Below are positions 17,179-25,822 of a stretch of DNA of 64,000 bases, piece by piece. Position 1 is the stretch's first letter. Every line of letters begins with the position of its first letter. Origin of the DNA: Rhodopirellula bahusiensis (lineage in GTDB: Bacteria > Planctomycetota > Planctomycetia > Pirellulales > Pirellulaceae); NCBI RefSeq assembly GCF_002727185.1, contig NZ_NIZW01000001.1, forward strand, positions 372,001 through 436,000. The letters are read 5' to 3'. Both the position numbers and the translations under genes were made by a program. The notes under the pieces are model-generated. The model was not told where the DNA came from, made no database searches, and was given only the letters and a program-made list of their open reading frames with translations.

Positions 17179-18519
17179 ATGAAACGATCCCATCTCTCTC
17201 GCCGAACCTTGCTCCGCGGCACCGGTGCCGCCGTCGCGTTGCCACTGCTGGACGCAATGATTCCCGCGATGACCGCATCAGCGGCGACCGCAGCCGCGCC
17301 CAGTCGCCTCAAACGGATTGGTTACATCTACATTCCGATGGGATTCAACCCAGCCGAATGGACTCCCGAAGGTGAAACGCTCGACGAATTGCCATCCAGT
17401 TTGTCGCCACTGGAAGACGTGAAGGATCACTTGACCGTGATTTCCAACACGGATTTGCAAAACGCTTACCCCGGTTCCCACGCGACTTCGAACTCGGCGT
17501 TTTTGAGTGCGGCGCGTGCCAAGCGAACCGAGAGCAGCGACTACTACAACGGCACCACGGTCGATCAAGTCGCGGCTCGAAAGATTGGTGCGACCACTCA
17601 GTTGCCATCGTTGGAACTTTCGATGGACCTGCTGTCCACCGTCGGGCAGTGCGACAATGGTTACGCGTGTGTGTACCAGAACAGTTTGTCTTGGGCTTCT
17701 CCGACGCAGCCGTTGCCATCCGAAGCTCACCCGCGAATCGTGTTTGAAAGCTTGTTTGGCGAAGGCGGGACTCCCGAGCAACGCCGAGCCGCGATGCAGA
17801 AACGAGCCAGCCTGCTGGATTCGATCAACTTGGAAATCAAGCGAATCAAGAATCGCGTGGGTGCCTCGGACCGCAACAAGATCGATGGCTACCTCGAAAG
17901 CATTCGCGAAGTCGAACGCCGGATCCAATTGGCGGAACAAAACAGCGAGGAGAATCCGCTGCCCGATTTGGACCGTCCCGTCGGTGTGCCGACCGCGTAC
18001 GCTGATCACGCGAAGCTGATGTTCGACCTGCAGTTGCTCGCTTTCCAAGGCGACATCACTCGAGTCGTTTCGTTCCAATTGGCTCGCGAAGCCAGCACGC
18101 GAACGTATCCTGAGATCGGCGTGCCTGACCCACACCACCCCGTGACGCACCACGGTCGCGATCCAGAAAAGCTGGCCAAGGTTGCCAAGATCAACCAGTT
18201 CCATGTTTCGTTGTTCGCTGACTTCCTCAAGCGGATGGATGAAGTCCCCGAAGGCGACGGGACATTGCTCGATCATTCGCTCTACATGTACGGCAGCGGC
18301 ATGGGCGATCCGGACGCGCACGACCACAGCAATCTGCCGATCTTGGTGGCTGGTGGTGCCGCCGAAAACATGCGTGGCAATCGTCACCTTCGGTTCAAAG
18401 ACCCTGAGCCACTGTCGAACTTGCACCTGACGTTGCTCAACAAAATCGGTGTGCCTTTGGAATCGTTCGCGGACAGCACGGGAACGGTCGACGACCTCTT
18501 TGATCCGGTGACACTGTGA
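17179..18519 (+). CDS. DUF1552 protein with Tat signal
   Basis: A 446-residue protein starting at an ATG at 17179. The twin-arginine signal is clear: LSRRTLLRGTGAAVALPLLDAM. The body contains I-G-Y-I-Y-I-P-M-G near 50-58 and later conserved blocks (SNTDLQNAYPGSHATSNSAF, SLELSMDLLSTVGQCDNGYACVY in pieces, MYGSGMGDPDAHDHSNLPIL) typical of DUF1552. This family is an almost constant partner of the DUF1592/1588 cytochromes in Planctomycetes, and its fold resembles the alkaline phosphatase/sulfatase-like DUF1501 group. Export in folded form through Tat implies a bound cofactor or metal. It lies 35 bp behind the fusion gene and overlaps the ankyrin gene by 1 nt, so the three are likely one transcript. 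Confidence 0.88.
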   Translation: MKRSHLSRRTLLRGTGAAVALPLLDAMIPAMTASAATAAAPSRLKRIGYIYIPMGFNPAEWTPEGETLDELPSSLSPLEDVKDHLTVISNTDLQNAYPGSHATSNSAFLSAARAKRTESSDYYNGTTVDQVAARKIGATTQLPSLELSMDLLSTVGQCDNGYACVYQNSLSWASPTQPLPSEAHPRIVFESLFGEGGTPEQRRAAMQKRASLLDSINLEIKRIKNRVGASDRNKIDGYLESIREVERRIQLAEQNSEENPLPDLDRPVGVPTAYADHAKLMFDLQLLAFQGDITRVVSFQLAREASTRTYPEIGVPDPHHPVTHHGRDPEKLAKVAKINQFHVSLFADFLKRMDEVPEGDGTLLDHSLYMYGSGMGDPDAHDHSNLPILVAGGAAENMRGNRHLRFKDPEPLSNLHLTLLNKIGVPLESFADSTGTVDDLFDPVTL

Positions 18520-20006
18520 TGCTGCGAATGATCTTGCCGATTACTGGATCGCTCCTGGTTTGTCTTGGCGTCGTCGCGGCGGATCCATCCGATCGGGAAT
18601 CGACCGAAGTCGCTGGCGCCGAGGTATCAGCATCCGATCACCAGTGGGTTGCCGCGGCGGAACAGCAACGTTGGGATTTGGTTCGAGAATCGTTGGCTGG
18701 CGATCGGGTGAACGTCGATGCATCTCAACCCGATGGGATGACGGCGTTGCACTGGGCGGCCTACCACAATCACGCTCGCAGTATCGCGGCACTGGTCGCT
18801 GCCGGTGCGGACGTGGATGCGAAAACGCTGTACGAGGTCACGCCACTGAGCCTGGCGTGTGAGTATGGCAATTTTAGAGCAGTGCGAGCCTTGTTGGACG
18901 CGGGTGCCGATGCAAACGCGGCTCGACACGGCGGCGAATCGCCGTTGATGTTTGCGGCACGGCAGGGCAACGCGAATGTGGTCCGTTCGCTGATCAAGTC
19001 CGGAGCCGACATGGAAGACAAAGAAGCTCGCGGCCAAACCGCGTTGATGTGGGCCTCCGCGGCCGGCAACCTGGATGCCGTCGACGCATTGATCGATGCG
19101 GGATGCAACGTTGAAACAACACTGAAGCAGTCCGGGTTGTCAGCACTGATGTTCGCGGCACGACACGGTCAATCCGCAGTGGTCATGCGTTTGCTCGACT
19201 CGGGTTTGGACGTCAACACGGTCGCGAACCCCAAACGCAGCGGCGGCCGAAACCCGCGGTCGGGAATGTCGGCGATGATGTTCGCGATTGAAAGCGGGCA
19301 CCTTCAGTTGGCCTGCGATTTGGTCCGTCGCGGTGCCGATCCGAACGATCAACGCAGCGGATACGCTCCTCTGCACGCGATCACTTGGGTTCGCAAAACG
19401 GAGCTGGGCGACAACCCGGAAGGAGACCCGGCACCTCGCATCACCGGATCGATTCACACCTTGGAATTCGTCCGTCAAATGGTGGACCTGGGAGCCGACG
19501 TGAATCTGCAGTTGGAGAACGGCAAATCGCGAGGCCAACGTCTCAACCCCAACGGTGCCACACCATTCTTCTTGGCGTCTCGAGGCGCTGACATTGAACT
19601 AATGAGTCTGCTTTTGGATTTCGGAGCCAACCCGCTGATTCCCAACGCCGACGGCACCACCGCATTGATGGCGGCGGCCGGTGTCGGCGTGATCGCGGTT
19701 GGCGAAGAACCGGGCACGCCCGAAGAAGTTGACAAAGCGATCGAGATGTTGGTTGATCTCGGGATCGATCCCAATGTCGTCGATCGCAACCGAGAAACCG
19801 CGATGCACGGCGCCGCGCTGCGAACGTTTCCGACTGCGGTTCGAAAGCTAACTTCGGTCGGCGCTGATCCCAAGATTTGGAACCACAAGAACAAACGTGG
19901 ATGGACGCCGCTGGACATCGCCGGTGGCAAACGTCCCGGCAGTGTCAAACCGTCCCCGCCAACGATTGAAGCTTTGAAAGAAGCGATTGAAGCTTCTAGC
20001 TTCTAG
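18519..20006 (+). CDS. Secreted ankyrin-repeat protein
   Basis: A 495-residue protein whose ATG at 18519 shares its first base with the DUF1552 stop (TGATG). It has a signal peptide (MLRMILPITGSLLVCLGVVAA) and then about ten ankyrin repeats from residue 40 onward, with repeated signatures such as DGMTALHWAAYHNHARSIAA, GGESPLMFAARQGNANVV and TALMWASAAGNLDAVDALID. One repeat region is expanded (about 280-330). Exported ankyrin proteins with the DUF1552/DUF1592 pair are a recurring planctomycete arrangement, probably as a scaffold in the envelope. The TAG stop at 20004-20006 lies at the edge of a palindromic element, so the C-terminus may have been changed by its insertion. Confidence 0.88.
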   Translation: MLRMILPITGSLLVCLGVVAADPSDRESTEVAGAEVSASDHQWVAAAEQQRWDLVRESLAGDRVNVDASQPDGMTALHWAAYHNHARSIAALVAAGADVDAKTLYEVTPLSLACEYGNFRAVRALLDAGADANAARHGGESPLMFAARQGNANVVRSLIKSGADMEDKEARGQTALMWASAAGNLDAVDALIDAGCNVETTLKQSGLSALMFAARHGQSAVVMRLLDSGLDVNTVANPKRSGGRNPRSGMSAMMFAIESGHLQLACDLVRRGADPNDQRSGYAPLHAITWVRKTELGDNPEGDPAPRITGSIHTLEFVRQMVDLGADVNLQLENGKSRGQRLNPNGATPFFLASRGADIELMSLLLDFGANPLIPNADGTTALMAAAGVGVIAVGEEPGTPEEVDKAIEMLVDLGIDPNVVDRNRETAMHGAALRTFPTAVRKLTSVGADPKIWNHKNKRGWTPLDIAGGKRPGSVKPSPPTIEALKEAIEASSF

Positions 20007-20132
20007 TGGTCCGTCAAAGTTAAAAGTTAGGGTTGATCGTAGTGGACGAGGCCACGAGTCCTTGGATTTGACGCCGGTTCAGGACTCGTGGCCTCGTCCA
20101 CTACCCTAAAAACAAGTCCTGACAGACCACTA
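20004..20132. mobile_element. MITE-like palindromic element
   Basis: A 129-bp element with nested inverted repeats. The outer ends TAGTGGTCCGTCA (20004-20016) and TGACAGACCACTA (20120-20132) are complementary at 12 of 13 positions. The inner arms at 20040-20062 and 20081-20103 are perfectly complementary over 23 bp around an 18-nt loop, and TTAGGG/CCCTAA lies between. It carries no gene. It may be flanked by a duplicated TA (IS630/mariner-type habit) or by GCTTC (19999-20003 and 20133-20137). The inner arm is far too long for a typical terminator and lacks a U-tract. A non-autonomous transposon relic is the best reading; a transposase parent is not in the window. Confidence 0.6.
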
Positions 20133-20135
20133 GCT

Positions 20136-20156
20136 TCTCGCCTCTCGCCTCTCGCC
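20136..20156 (+). repeat. Three exact 7-bp tandem repeats
   Basis: TCTCGCC is repeated three times in a row immediately after the palindromic element and 10 bp before the GTG start of the sulfatase. It could change copy number by slippage and alter the spacing to the start codon. Confidence 0.45.
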
Positions 20157-20166
20157 TACCAATTTC

Positions 20167-21606
20167 GTGAATCGCTCTATTCTTTCGCTTTCGTTTGCAT
20201 TCTTTGCATCAGTACTCTTCGCTGCCGAACGTCCCAATGTCGTTCTGATTTTGGTGGACGACATGGGATATGGAGACCCGGGATGTTTCAATCCCGACTC
20301 CAAGATCGAAACGCCGAACATCGATTCGCTTGCTCGCGATGGGATGCGATTCACCAACGCCCACGCACCCGGACCTCTGTGTCACATGTCGCGGTATGGG
20401 CTGATGACGGGACGCTATCCGTTTCGGACCAACGTCAGCGTTTGGCCACGTGAACCTTTGATCGAGCCCGATCAAGCCACGCTGGCTTCGCTTGCCAAAT
20501 CGCAGGGTTATCGTTCCACGATGATTGGAAAGTGGCACTTGGGATTTGAAGAGCGTGCCAACGAAACCTACGACCGTCCGTTGTTGGGTGGCCCCGTGGA
20601 CCGCGGCTTTGACCACTTCTTTGGCATCCGAGCCTCCACCGACATTCCGCCTTACTTCTACATCAACGATCGGAAAGCGGTCCATCCGCCAACGGATCGC
20701 ATCGAAGCCAACGCGAGTGAAGGATGGTCGCCGATTCAAGGTGCGTTCTGGCGAGCCGGCGGCATTGCTCCGGATCTGGAACTGTCCGATGTTTTGCCAC
20801 ACTTCACGGACTTGGCAATCGACACGATCGAAGCTCATCCAAACGCTGACGATGCGACGCCATTGATGCTGTATCTCGCTTATCCCGCTCCCCACACACC
20901 TTGGTTGCCCAGTCCTGAATTTGCTGGCAAGAGCCAAGTCGACTCGTACGGTGATTTTGTGATGATGGTCGATCACGAAATTGGACGCGTGCTGGGTGCT
21001 CTGAAACAGCAGGACATGGAACGAGACACAATCGTCGTCTTCACCTCAGACAATGGTCCGGTCTGGTACGAGAACGACACAGAGCGATTCCAGCATGACT
21101 CGGCCGGCGGTTTTCGAGGGATGAAAGCCGACGCCTGGGAGGCTGGGCACCGGATGCCGTTCATCGTTCGCTGGCCAGGTCGCGCCAACGCATCCAGCAG
21201 CACGGATCATCTGGTTTGCTTCACGGATTTGATGGCCACGTTTGCCGACATTTGGGAAACGGAGCTTCCCCAAAACGCTGGACCGGACAGCCACAGTTTT
21301 TTGCCGGCGTTGCTTCAACAGCCATTCCAGCCAGACTCAAAGAGAACCGAATTCGTGATGCGGGCCGGAAGCAAATCCACGATGACGATCCGAGAAGGCG
21401 ATTGGAAATTGATCACCGAACTGGGTTCTGGCGGTTTTTCCAAACCATCACGCATCCCGCCGAAACCCGGTGGCCCGACCGGACAACTTTACAACTTGAA
21501 GAACGATCCCGCCGAAGCCAACAACCTCTACCAAGACCATCCTGACATCGTTCAACGGCTTCAGAAACGCATGAAACAAATCGTCGACGATGGCCGCAGT
21601 CGCTGA
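20167..21606 (+). CDS. Secreted sulfatase with atypical C-H-M-S-R active-site motif
   Basis: A 479-residue exported arylsulfatase-family protein starting at a GTG at 20167 directly before a signal peptide (NRSILSLSFAFFASVLFAA). Metal-binding N-terminus: RPNVVLILVDDMGYGDPGC. The formylglycine motif region reads GPLCHMSRYGLMTGRYPFRT; the family consensus is C/S-x-P-x-R, and here Pro is replaced by Met. GKWHLGF and later F-T-S-D-N-G-P are present. The missing Pro may affect recognition by formylglycine-generating enzyme, so activity is uncertain. No ribosome-binding site precedes the GTG, which hints at former coupling with the ankyrin gene, now separated by the palindromic element. A second sulfatase follows 55 bp downstream. 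Confidence 0.88.
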   Translation: MNRSILSLSFAFFASVLFAAERPNVVLILVDDMGYGDPGCFNPDSKIETPNIDSLARDGMRFTNAHAPGPLCHMSRYGLMTGRYPFRTNVSVWPREPLIEPDQATLASLAKSQGYRSTMIGKWHLGFEERANETYDRPLLGGPVDRGFDHFFGIRASTDIPPYFYINDRKAVHPPTDRIEANASEGWSPIQGAFWRAGGIAPDLELSDVLPHFTDLAIDTIEAHPNADDATPLMLYLAYPAPHTPWLPSPEFAGKSQVDSYGDFVMMVDHEIGRVLGALKQQDMERDTIVVFTSDNGPVWYENDTERFQHDSAGGFRGMKADAWEAGHRMPFIVRWPGRANASSSTDHLVCFTDLMATFADIWETELPQNAGPDSHSFLPALLQQPFQPDSKRTEFVMRAGSKSTMTIREGDWKLITELGSGGFSKPSRIPPKPGGPTGQLYNLKNDPAEANNLYQDHPDIVQRLQKRMKQIVDDGRSR

Positions 21607-21661
21607 ACTCGCCGCTCTTCTGAACAACGCATCCCACCTTTGATTTCCACCTGGTTCCCAC

Positions 21662-23458
21662 ATGAAAACCTTCTCTCTCTTTGCCTCCGCAAGCATTCTG
21701 TTGTTGGCTTGCTCGGTCCTGTCTTCTCCGTCGGTTTCAGCGGCTGAAACCAACGAGGCGGGTCGTCCCAACGTGATCGTGATCATGAGCGACGATCAAG
21801 GCGTCGGCGACTACGGCTTCATGGGCAATCCGCTCATCCGCACGCCTTCGCTGGATCAAATGCGAACGCAGAGCGGATACCTGAGCCGGTTCTATGTCAG
21901 CAACGTGTGTGCCCCGACTCGAGCCAGCCTGATGACGGGGCGATACAACTACCGAACGCGTTGCATCGACACGTATGTTGGTCGAGCGATGATGGATCCG
22001 GACGAAGTCACGCTGGCAGAACGGCTTAGCGAAGCGGGCTACCAAACCGGCATCTTTGGCAAATGGCATCTGGGCGACAACTACCCCATGCGTCCCATGG
22101 ACCAAGGTTTCGACGAGAGCTTGATTCACCGTGGCGGCGGTATCGGGCAGCCTTCGGATCCGATTGGAGCCGAAGGCAAGTACACCGACCCGACACTTTT
22201 TCACAACGGTGACGAAGTGGCCATGGAAGGTTACTGCACCGACATCTTCTTTGACGCGGCAATTGATTTCGCTCGCAAGCAAACCGAATCGGGAAAACCG
22301 TTCTTCAGCTACATCGCCACCAATGCCCCTCACGGTCCGTTCGACGATGTACCAAACGAACTCTATGAGGAATACAAACAGGTCGATTTCTCGCCGATTT
22401 TGGTGAACGATCTTCCCGCCAAAAGACGCAGCGCCGAGTTTGACAAACTGGCTCGGATCTCCGCGATGATCACCAACATCGATGAAAACGTCGGCAAACT
22501 TTTCGCATCACTCGACAAACTCGGAATTCGCGAAAATACGATTGTGCTTTACCTCAATGACAACGGTCCCAATTCGCGTCGCTTTGTCGGCAACATGCGA
22601 GGCAACAAAACACAGGTGGATGACGGCGGCATTCGTTCTCCATTGTTGTTTCATTGGCCTGCGAAAATCGATGCAAGCGACACCACGGATGTGATGCTGG
22701 CTCACATCGATTTGATGCCGACGTTGCTCGATGCTTGTGGAGTCGCGGTTCCGGAATCGCCCGCACTCGATGGCAAGAGTTTCCTGCCACTGCTGACCGG
22801 CGAAATGGACGACTCCCAGTGGGAAACGCGATCGATTGCCTTTCAAACTCACCGAGGCAACGTTCCTCAGAAATTCCATCATTTCGCGATGCACGAACAT
22901 CCTTGGAAACTGGTTCATCCCAGTGGCTTTGGCAAAGAACGTTTTGAGGGCGAGCCCAAACTTGAACTGTATAACCTGGAAGAGGATCCCAAGCAGCAAA
23001 ATGATCTTGCTGACAAACATCCTGAGATCGTTCAGCGGCTCAAAGAGGCTTATTCCAAGTGGTTCGATGATGTTTCCTCGACTCGTCCTGACAACTACGC
23101 ACCACCTCGGATCGTCATCGGCACCGAGCATGAACCGCAAACGGTTTTGACACGGCAAGATTGGCGGCACTCCAGCGGCCGTCCCTGGGCGAAGAACTCC
23201 ACTGGCTTCTGGTTGTTGGACGCTCCGGAAGAGAAACGCTACGAGATCGAATTGATCCTGACCGACAAAGATCATCGTGGAGGAACCGCAACACTTCACT
23301 TGAATGATGAGACGCACACATTCGATGTCGCACCGGGCGAACGGCGTGGTCATTTCTTGGAAGCAACGATTCCGGCGGGGCCGCATACTCTCTCGGTGAC
23401 CTTGTCCGATTCCATCAGCGCTGGCGTCCATCAAGTCTTCCTGACGACGCGGGATTAA
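21662..23458 (+). CDS. Secreted sulfatase (canonical C-A-P-T-R)
   Basis: A 598-residue exported sulfatase from an ATG at 21662 with a signal peptide (LFASASILLLACSVLSSPSVSAA). It contains RPNVIVIMSDDQGVGDYGF (metal-binding Asp residues), the intact motif VCAPTRASLMTGRYNYRT, which would be converted to formylglycine, and FGKWHLGDN. The catalytic domain ends near residue 460, and about 120 extra residues form a beta-rich C-terminal domain (RYEIELILTDKDHRGGTATL and following), possibly carbohydrate binding. It hydrolyses sulfate esters, probably on sulfated polysaccharides. Together with the previous gene and the glycosidase fusion it points to degradation of a sulfated algal glycan. Confidence 0.92.
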   Translation: MKTFSLFASASILLLACSVLSSPSVSAAETNEAGRPNVIVIMSDDQGVGDYGFMGNPLIRTPSLDQMRTQSGYLSRFYVSNVCAPTRASLMTGRYNYRTRCIDTYVGRAMMDPDEVTLAERLSEAGYQTGIFGKWHLGDNYPMRPMDQGFDESLIHRGGGIGQPSDPIGAEGKYTDPTLFHNGDEVAMEGYCTDIFFDAAIDFARKQTESGKPFFSYIATNAPHGPFDDVPNELYEEYKQVDFSPILVNDLPAKRRSAEFDKLARISAMITNIDENVGKLFASLDKLGIRENTIVLYLNDNGPNSRRFVGNMRGNKTQVDDGGIRSPLLFHWPAKIDASDTTDVMLAHIDLMPTLLDACGVAVPESPALDGKSFLPLLTGEMDDSQWETRSIAFQTHRGNVPQKFHHFAMHEHPWKLVHPSGFGKERFEGEPKLELYNLEEDPKQQNDLADKHPEIVQRLKEAYSKWFDDVSSTRPDNYAPPRIVIGTEHEPQTVLTRQDWRHSSGRPWAKNSTGFWLLDAPEEKRYEIELILTDKDHRGGTATLHLNDETHTFDVAPGERRGHFLEATIPAGPHTLSVTLSDSISAGVHQVFLTTRD

Positions 23459-23496
23459 TCGCAAGAGAGTTCTGTTGGCGTTCGCTCAGTCAACCA

Positions 23497-25647
23497 TCAG
23501 GGAGCGACACACCATTGGACCAATTCCAAAAGATCGGTTGCCTCCGTTTCAACACGCAACCGATCTTTCGCGTGTTGCTGGACGAAGCCCAGTGATGATG
23601 CGATCTGATTGCTTGTGGCCGTTTCTTGCTGGTGCGTTCGCAGCTGCACAACCGCGACGCGTCGTGGCGTGATGCTCGCCAGTAAATCGGGCAAGTCGTA
23701 GGCGGTCAAAGCTCCAGCGACCAACGAGTTGGCGTTCACGTCATACAGTTCATGATTGACGATGCTCTGGTAGTCGAGCAGAGAGTCGACGAGCACCAAC
23801 CACTGGATTTGCTGTTCCATCGCAGTCGCGTGTAACAAGGCTGGCCCAACATCGCCAATCGCGATGGCACCGATCTGGTCTGGTTTTACATCGTCTCGGT
23901 TCTGCAAAAAATTCATGACACGAACGGCGTCTCCCGCGTTGATTCCCGCCACGCTTCGTCCTGACATCAACGCATTGAAAAATGGTTGCACGGGAGAGTG
24001 CCCTTGCCGGAACTTGTACGTTGTCTCGCCGTATCCGAGCAGGTCCGGTGCCGCGACCACGTACCCGCGTCGCACCAATTCTTCGATCTTTCCACCCGCA
24101 GCGGCATCCGTCGTCTTGCCCTCGCCGTGCACGTAGATGATGGCCGGTCGAGTGCCGGGTTCATCGGGAGCAAACACCAACGTCGGAATGATGGTTTCGC
24201 CTTCACCCGGCACTCCCCATTTCTCAACCCGGTAACCTTCGCGTTGGTATTGGCCGCGGAAGACCGGAGCCACTGCCGCCTCGGGGTTGCGATAGCCGGA
24301 CAACCTTGTCGCTTCGCTCAACACCTGCGGAAGATGCTGGTCCAAATCTCGCCGGCTCTCTTCCAGTCTCTCCAGCAGCGGTTTGGCCTCCCGCCGATTG
24401 ATGCTGAAAACGTTCTCACTTTCGAACGCTGTGGAAACCTGACCGGTTTCCGTGACGGTCAATTCCGCTTCGGTCAAAAACGGGTGGGGCTGCTCTTCCG
24501 CGTCTCCTGGCAATTCCAAAAACGTCTGGAAGAACTCGTAGGTGGATTCGTTGTTCTGCTTCGTGAATCCGTGTCCGAAGTCATCTTCCACTTGATCAAA
24601 CCGCTCGGGATGACCAAGGATTTGAAAGGCACGATGCACTTCGGCGGCCGTTTCACGAGCCCCCTGAATACTGAAGAAGTCTCGCGTCGTGGTGACTTGC
24701 AACGTCGGTTTGGGAGCCCGGACTTCCAGCAAGTCCGCATGATCGATTCCCAGCATCGGCCCGTGGTAGAAGACTTGCTCGGCATCTTGTGGCCCGATCG
24801 ATCCCAACAGGCGACTGATGCTGGTGATGAATCCGGTCGGTGCGACGGCGAGAACCCGTTCGTCCACCGCCCCGATGTAACTGCTTTGCGTGCCACCTCC
24901 CGACAATCCCGTGACACCGATGCGATTGGGATCGACTTCGGGCCGAGTTGTCAGGTAGTCGATCGCACGGATGCCATCCCAAATGAAGTAGCGAGCAATC
25001 GATCGTCCCGTCAAGAAACACTGCACGCCTGCGTGCGAGTGTTCTCTGGTGGCGGAACCGACCGTCGACTTCCCGGTCTTAGGATCAAAGTATTGCAGCC
25101 GTTCGCCTTGTCCTAGCGGATCGATCGCGAAGACCACAAACCCTTTATGGACCAGGTTCAAGATGACGTTCTGGTAAAGGTCTCTCCGGAACGCTTGCGC
25201 AGAGTGTCCGATGACTTTCAGGATGGCGGGGCCAGGCTCCTTGTGTCCTTCCGGAATGAAGAGTGCTCCCGTCACGTAAAAATTGGGCATCGACTCAAAG
25301 ACGATCTTTTCAACTCGGTAGCCGTCTTTCTGCAGTGTGCCTGTGACTCGAGGATTCAGTGGCGATCGATCGGGCCAAGGTCCGAGGATTTGATCAAGCG
25401 TCTGCCGAACCTTGAGCTGGCGAGCCTTCCATTCCTCCGCTGTTTTCAGTTTGCCAACTTCGTCTTCACGCGATGCCAAACATTCGCGGGTCATGTCATT
25501 GAGATGGTGCACCAGCATCAAACCCGGGTCGCTCCAATCGATCCAAGTCGGACCGTTGGGGTTGCCGCTGTCCAGAACGTTCAGATCCTCCACGACGGGC
25601 GGGCCAACAACATTGAGTGTCAGCAAAAAACAGAATGTTTGGATCAT
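23497..25647 (-). CDS. Tandem alpha/beta-hydrolase, acetyl-xylan-esterase-like, secreted
   Basis: A 716-residue protein. The ATG at 25647 is chosen because it starts a signal peptide (MIQTFCFLLTLNVVGPP); the open frame itself reaches a non-ATG codon at 25935. It has two alpha/beta-hydrolase halves. The first has I-G-V-T-G-L-S-G-G-G-T, with Ser in a G-x-S-x-G nucleophile elbow, and DDFGHGF near the expected His. The second (about residue 440 onward) has AIIYVHGEGK and VVAAPDLLGYGET, but the elbow reads IGAIAIGDVGPA, with Asp where Ser should be, so it is probably inactive. The family includes acetyl-xylan and other carbohydrate esterases. It converges on the second sulfatase (38 bp apart) and is divergent from the PQQ-propeller gene. 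Confidence 0.8.
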   Translation of the reverse strand: MIQTFCFLLTLNVVGPPVVEDLNVLDSGNPNGPTWIDWSDPGLMLVHHLNDMTRECLASREDEVGKLKTAEEWKARQLKVRQTLDQILGPWPDRSPLNPRVTGTLQKDGYRVEKIVFESMPNFYVTGALFIPEGHKEPGPAILKVIGHSAQAFRRDLYQNVILNLVHKGFVVFAIDPLGQGERLQYFDPKTGKSTVGSATREHSHAGVQCFLTGRSIARYFIWDGIRAIDYLTTRPEVDPNRIGVTGLSGGGTQSSYIGAVDERVLAVAPTGFITSISRLLGSIGPQDAEQVFYHGPMLGIDHADLLEVRAPKPTLQVTTTRDFFSIQGARETAAEVHRAFQILGHPERFDQVEDDFGHGFTKQNNESTYEFFQTFLELPGDAEEQPHPFLTEAELTVTETGQVSTAFESENVFSINRREAKPLLERLEESRRDLDQHLPQVLSEATRLSGYRNPEAAVAPVFRGQYQREGYRVEKWGVPGEGETIIPTLVFAPDEPGTRPAIIYVHGEGKTTDAAAGGKIEELVRRGYVVAAPDLLGYGETTYKFRQGHSPVQPFFNALMSGRSVAGINAGDAVRVMNFLQNRDDVKPDQIGAIAIGDVGPALLHATAMEQQIQWLVLVDSLLDYQSIVNHELYDVNANSLVAGALTAYDLPDLLASITPRRVAVVQLRTHQQETATSNQIASSLGFVQQHAKDRLRVETEATDLLELVQWCVAP

Positions 25648-25822
25648 CAAGGTGGCTCGCTGTTGGCAGGTCAAATCGTGTTGCGAACGAATTTTATCAG
25701 AACCGAACATCGCAGAAACGAATCGCTGCCGCTTGACGACCAATCCATGCGGAACGTCAATTACAATGCTGTCCTTGAGACTCCCTCCCCACTGCCCACC
25801 GTGTTTCGTGCAAGCGATCGTC

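Noticed and set aside
17278-18426. Open frame of 382 codons on the minus strand
   Set aside because: Antisense to the well-supported DUF1552 gene.
23986-25116. Open frame of 376 codons on the plus strand
   Set aside because: Antisense to the esterase gene, which has a clear nucleophile elbow and signal peptide.
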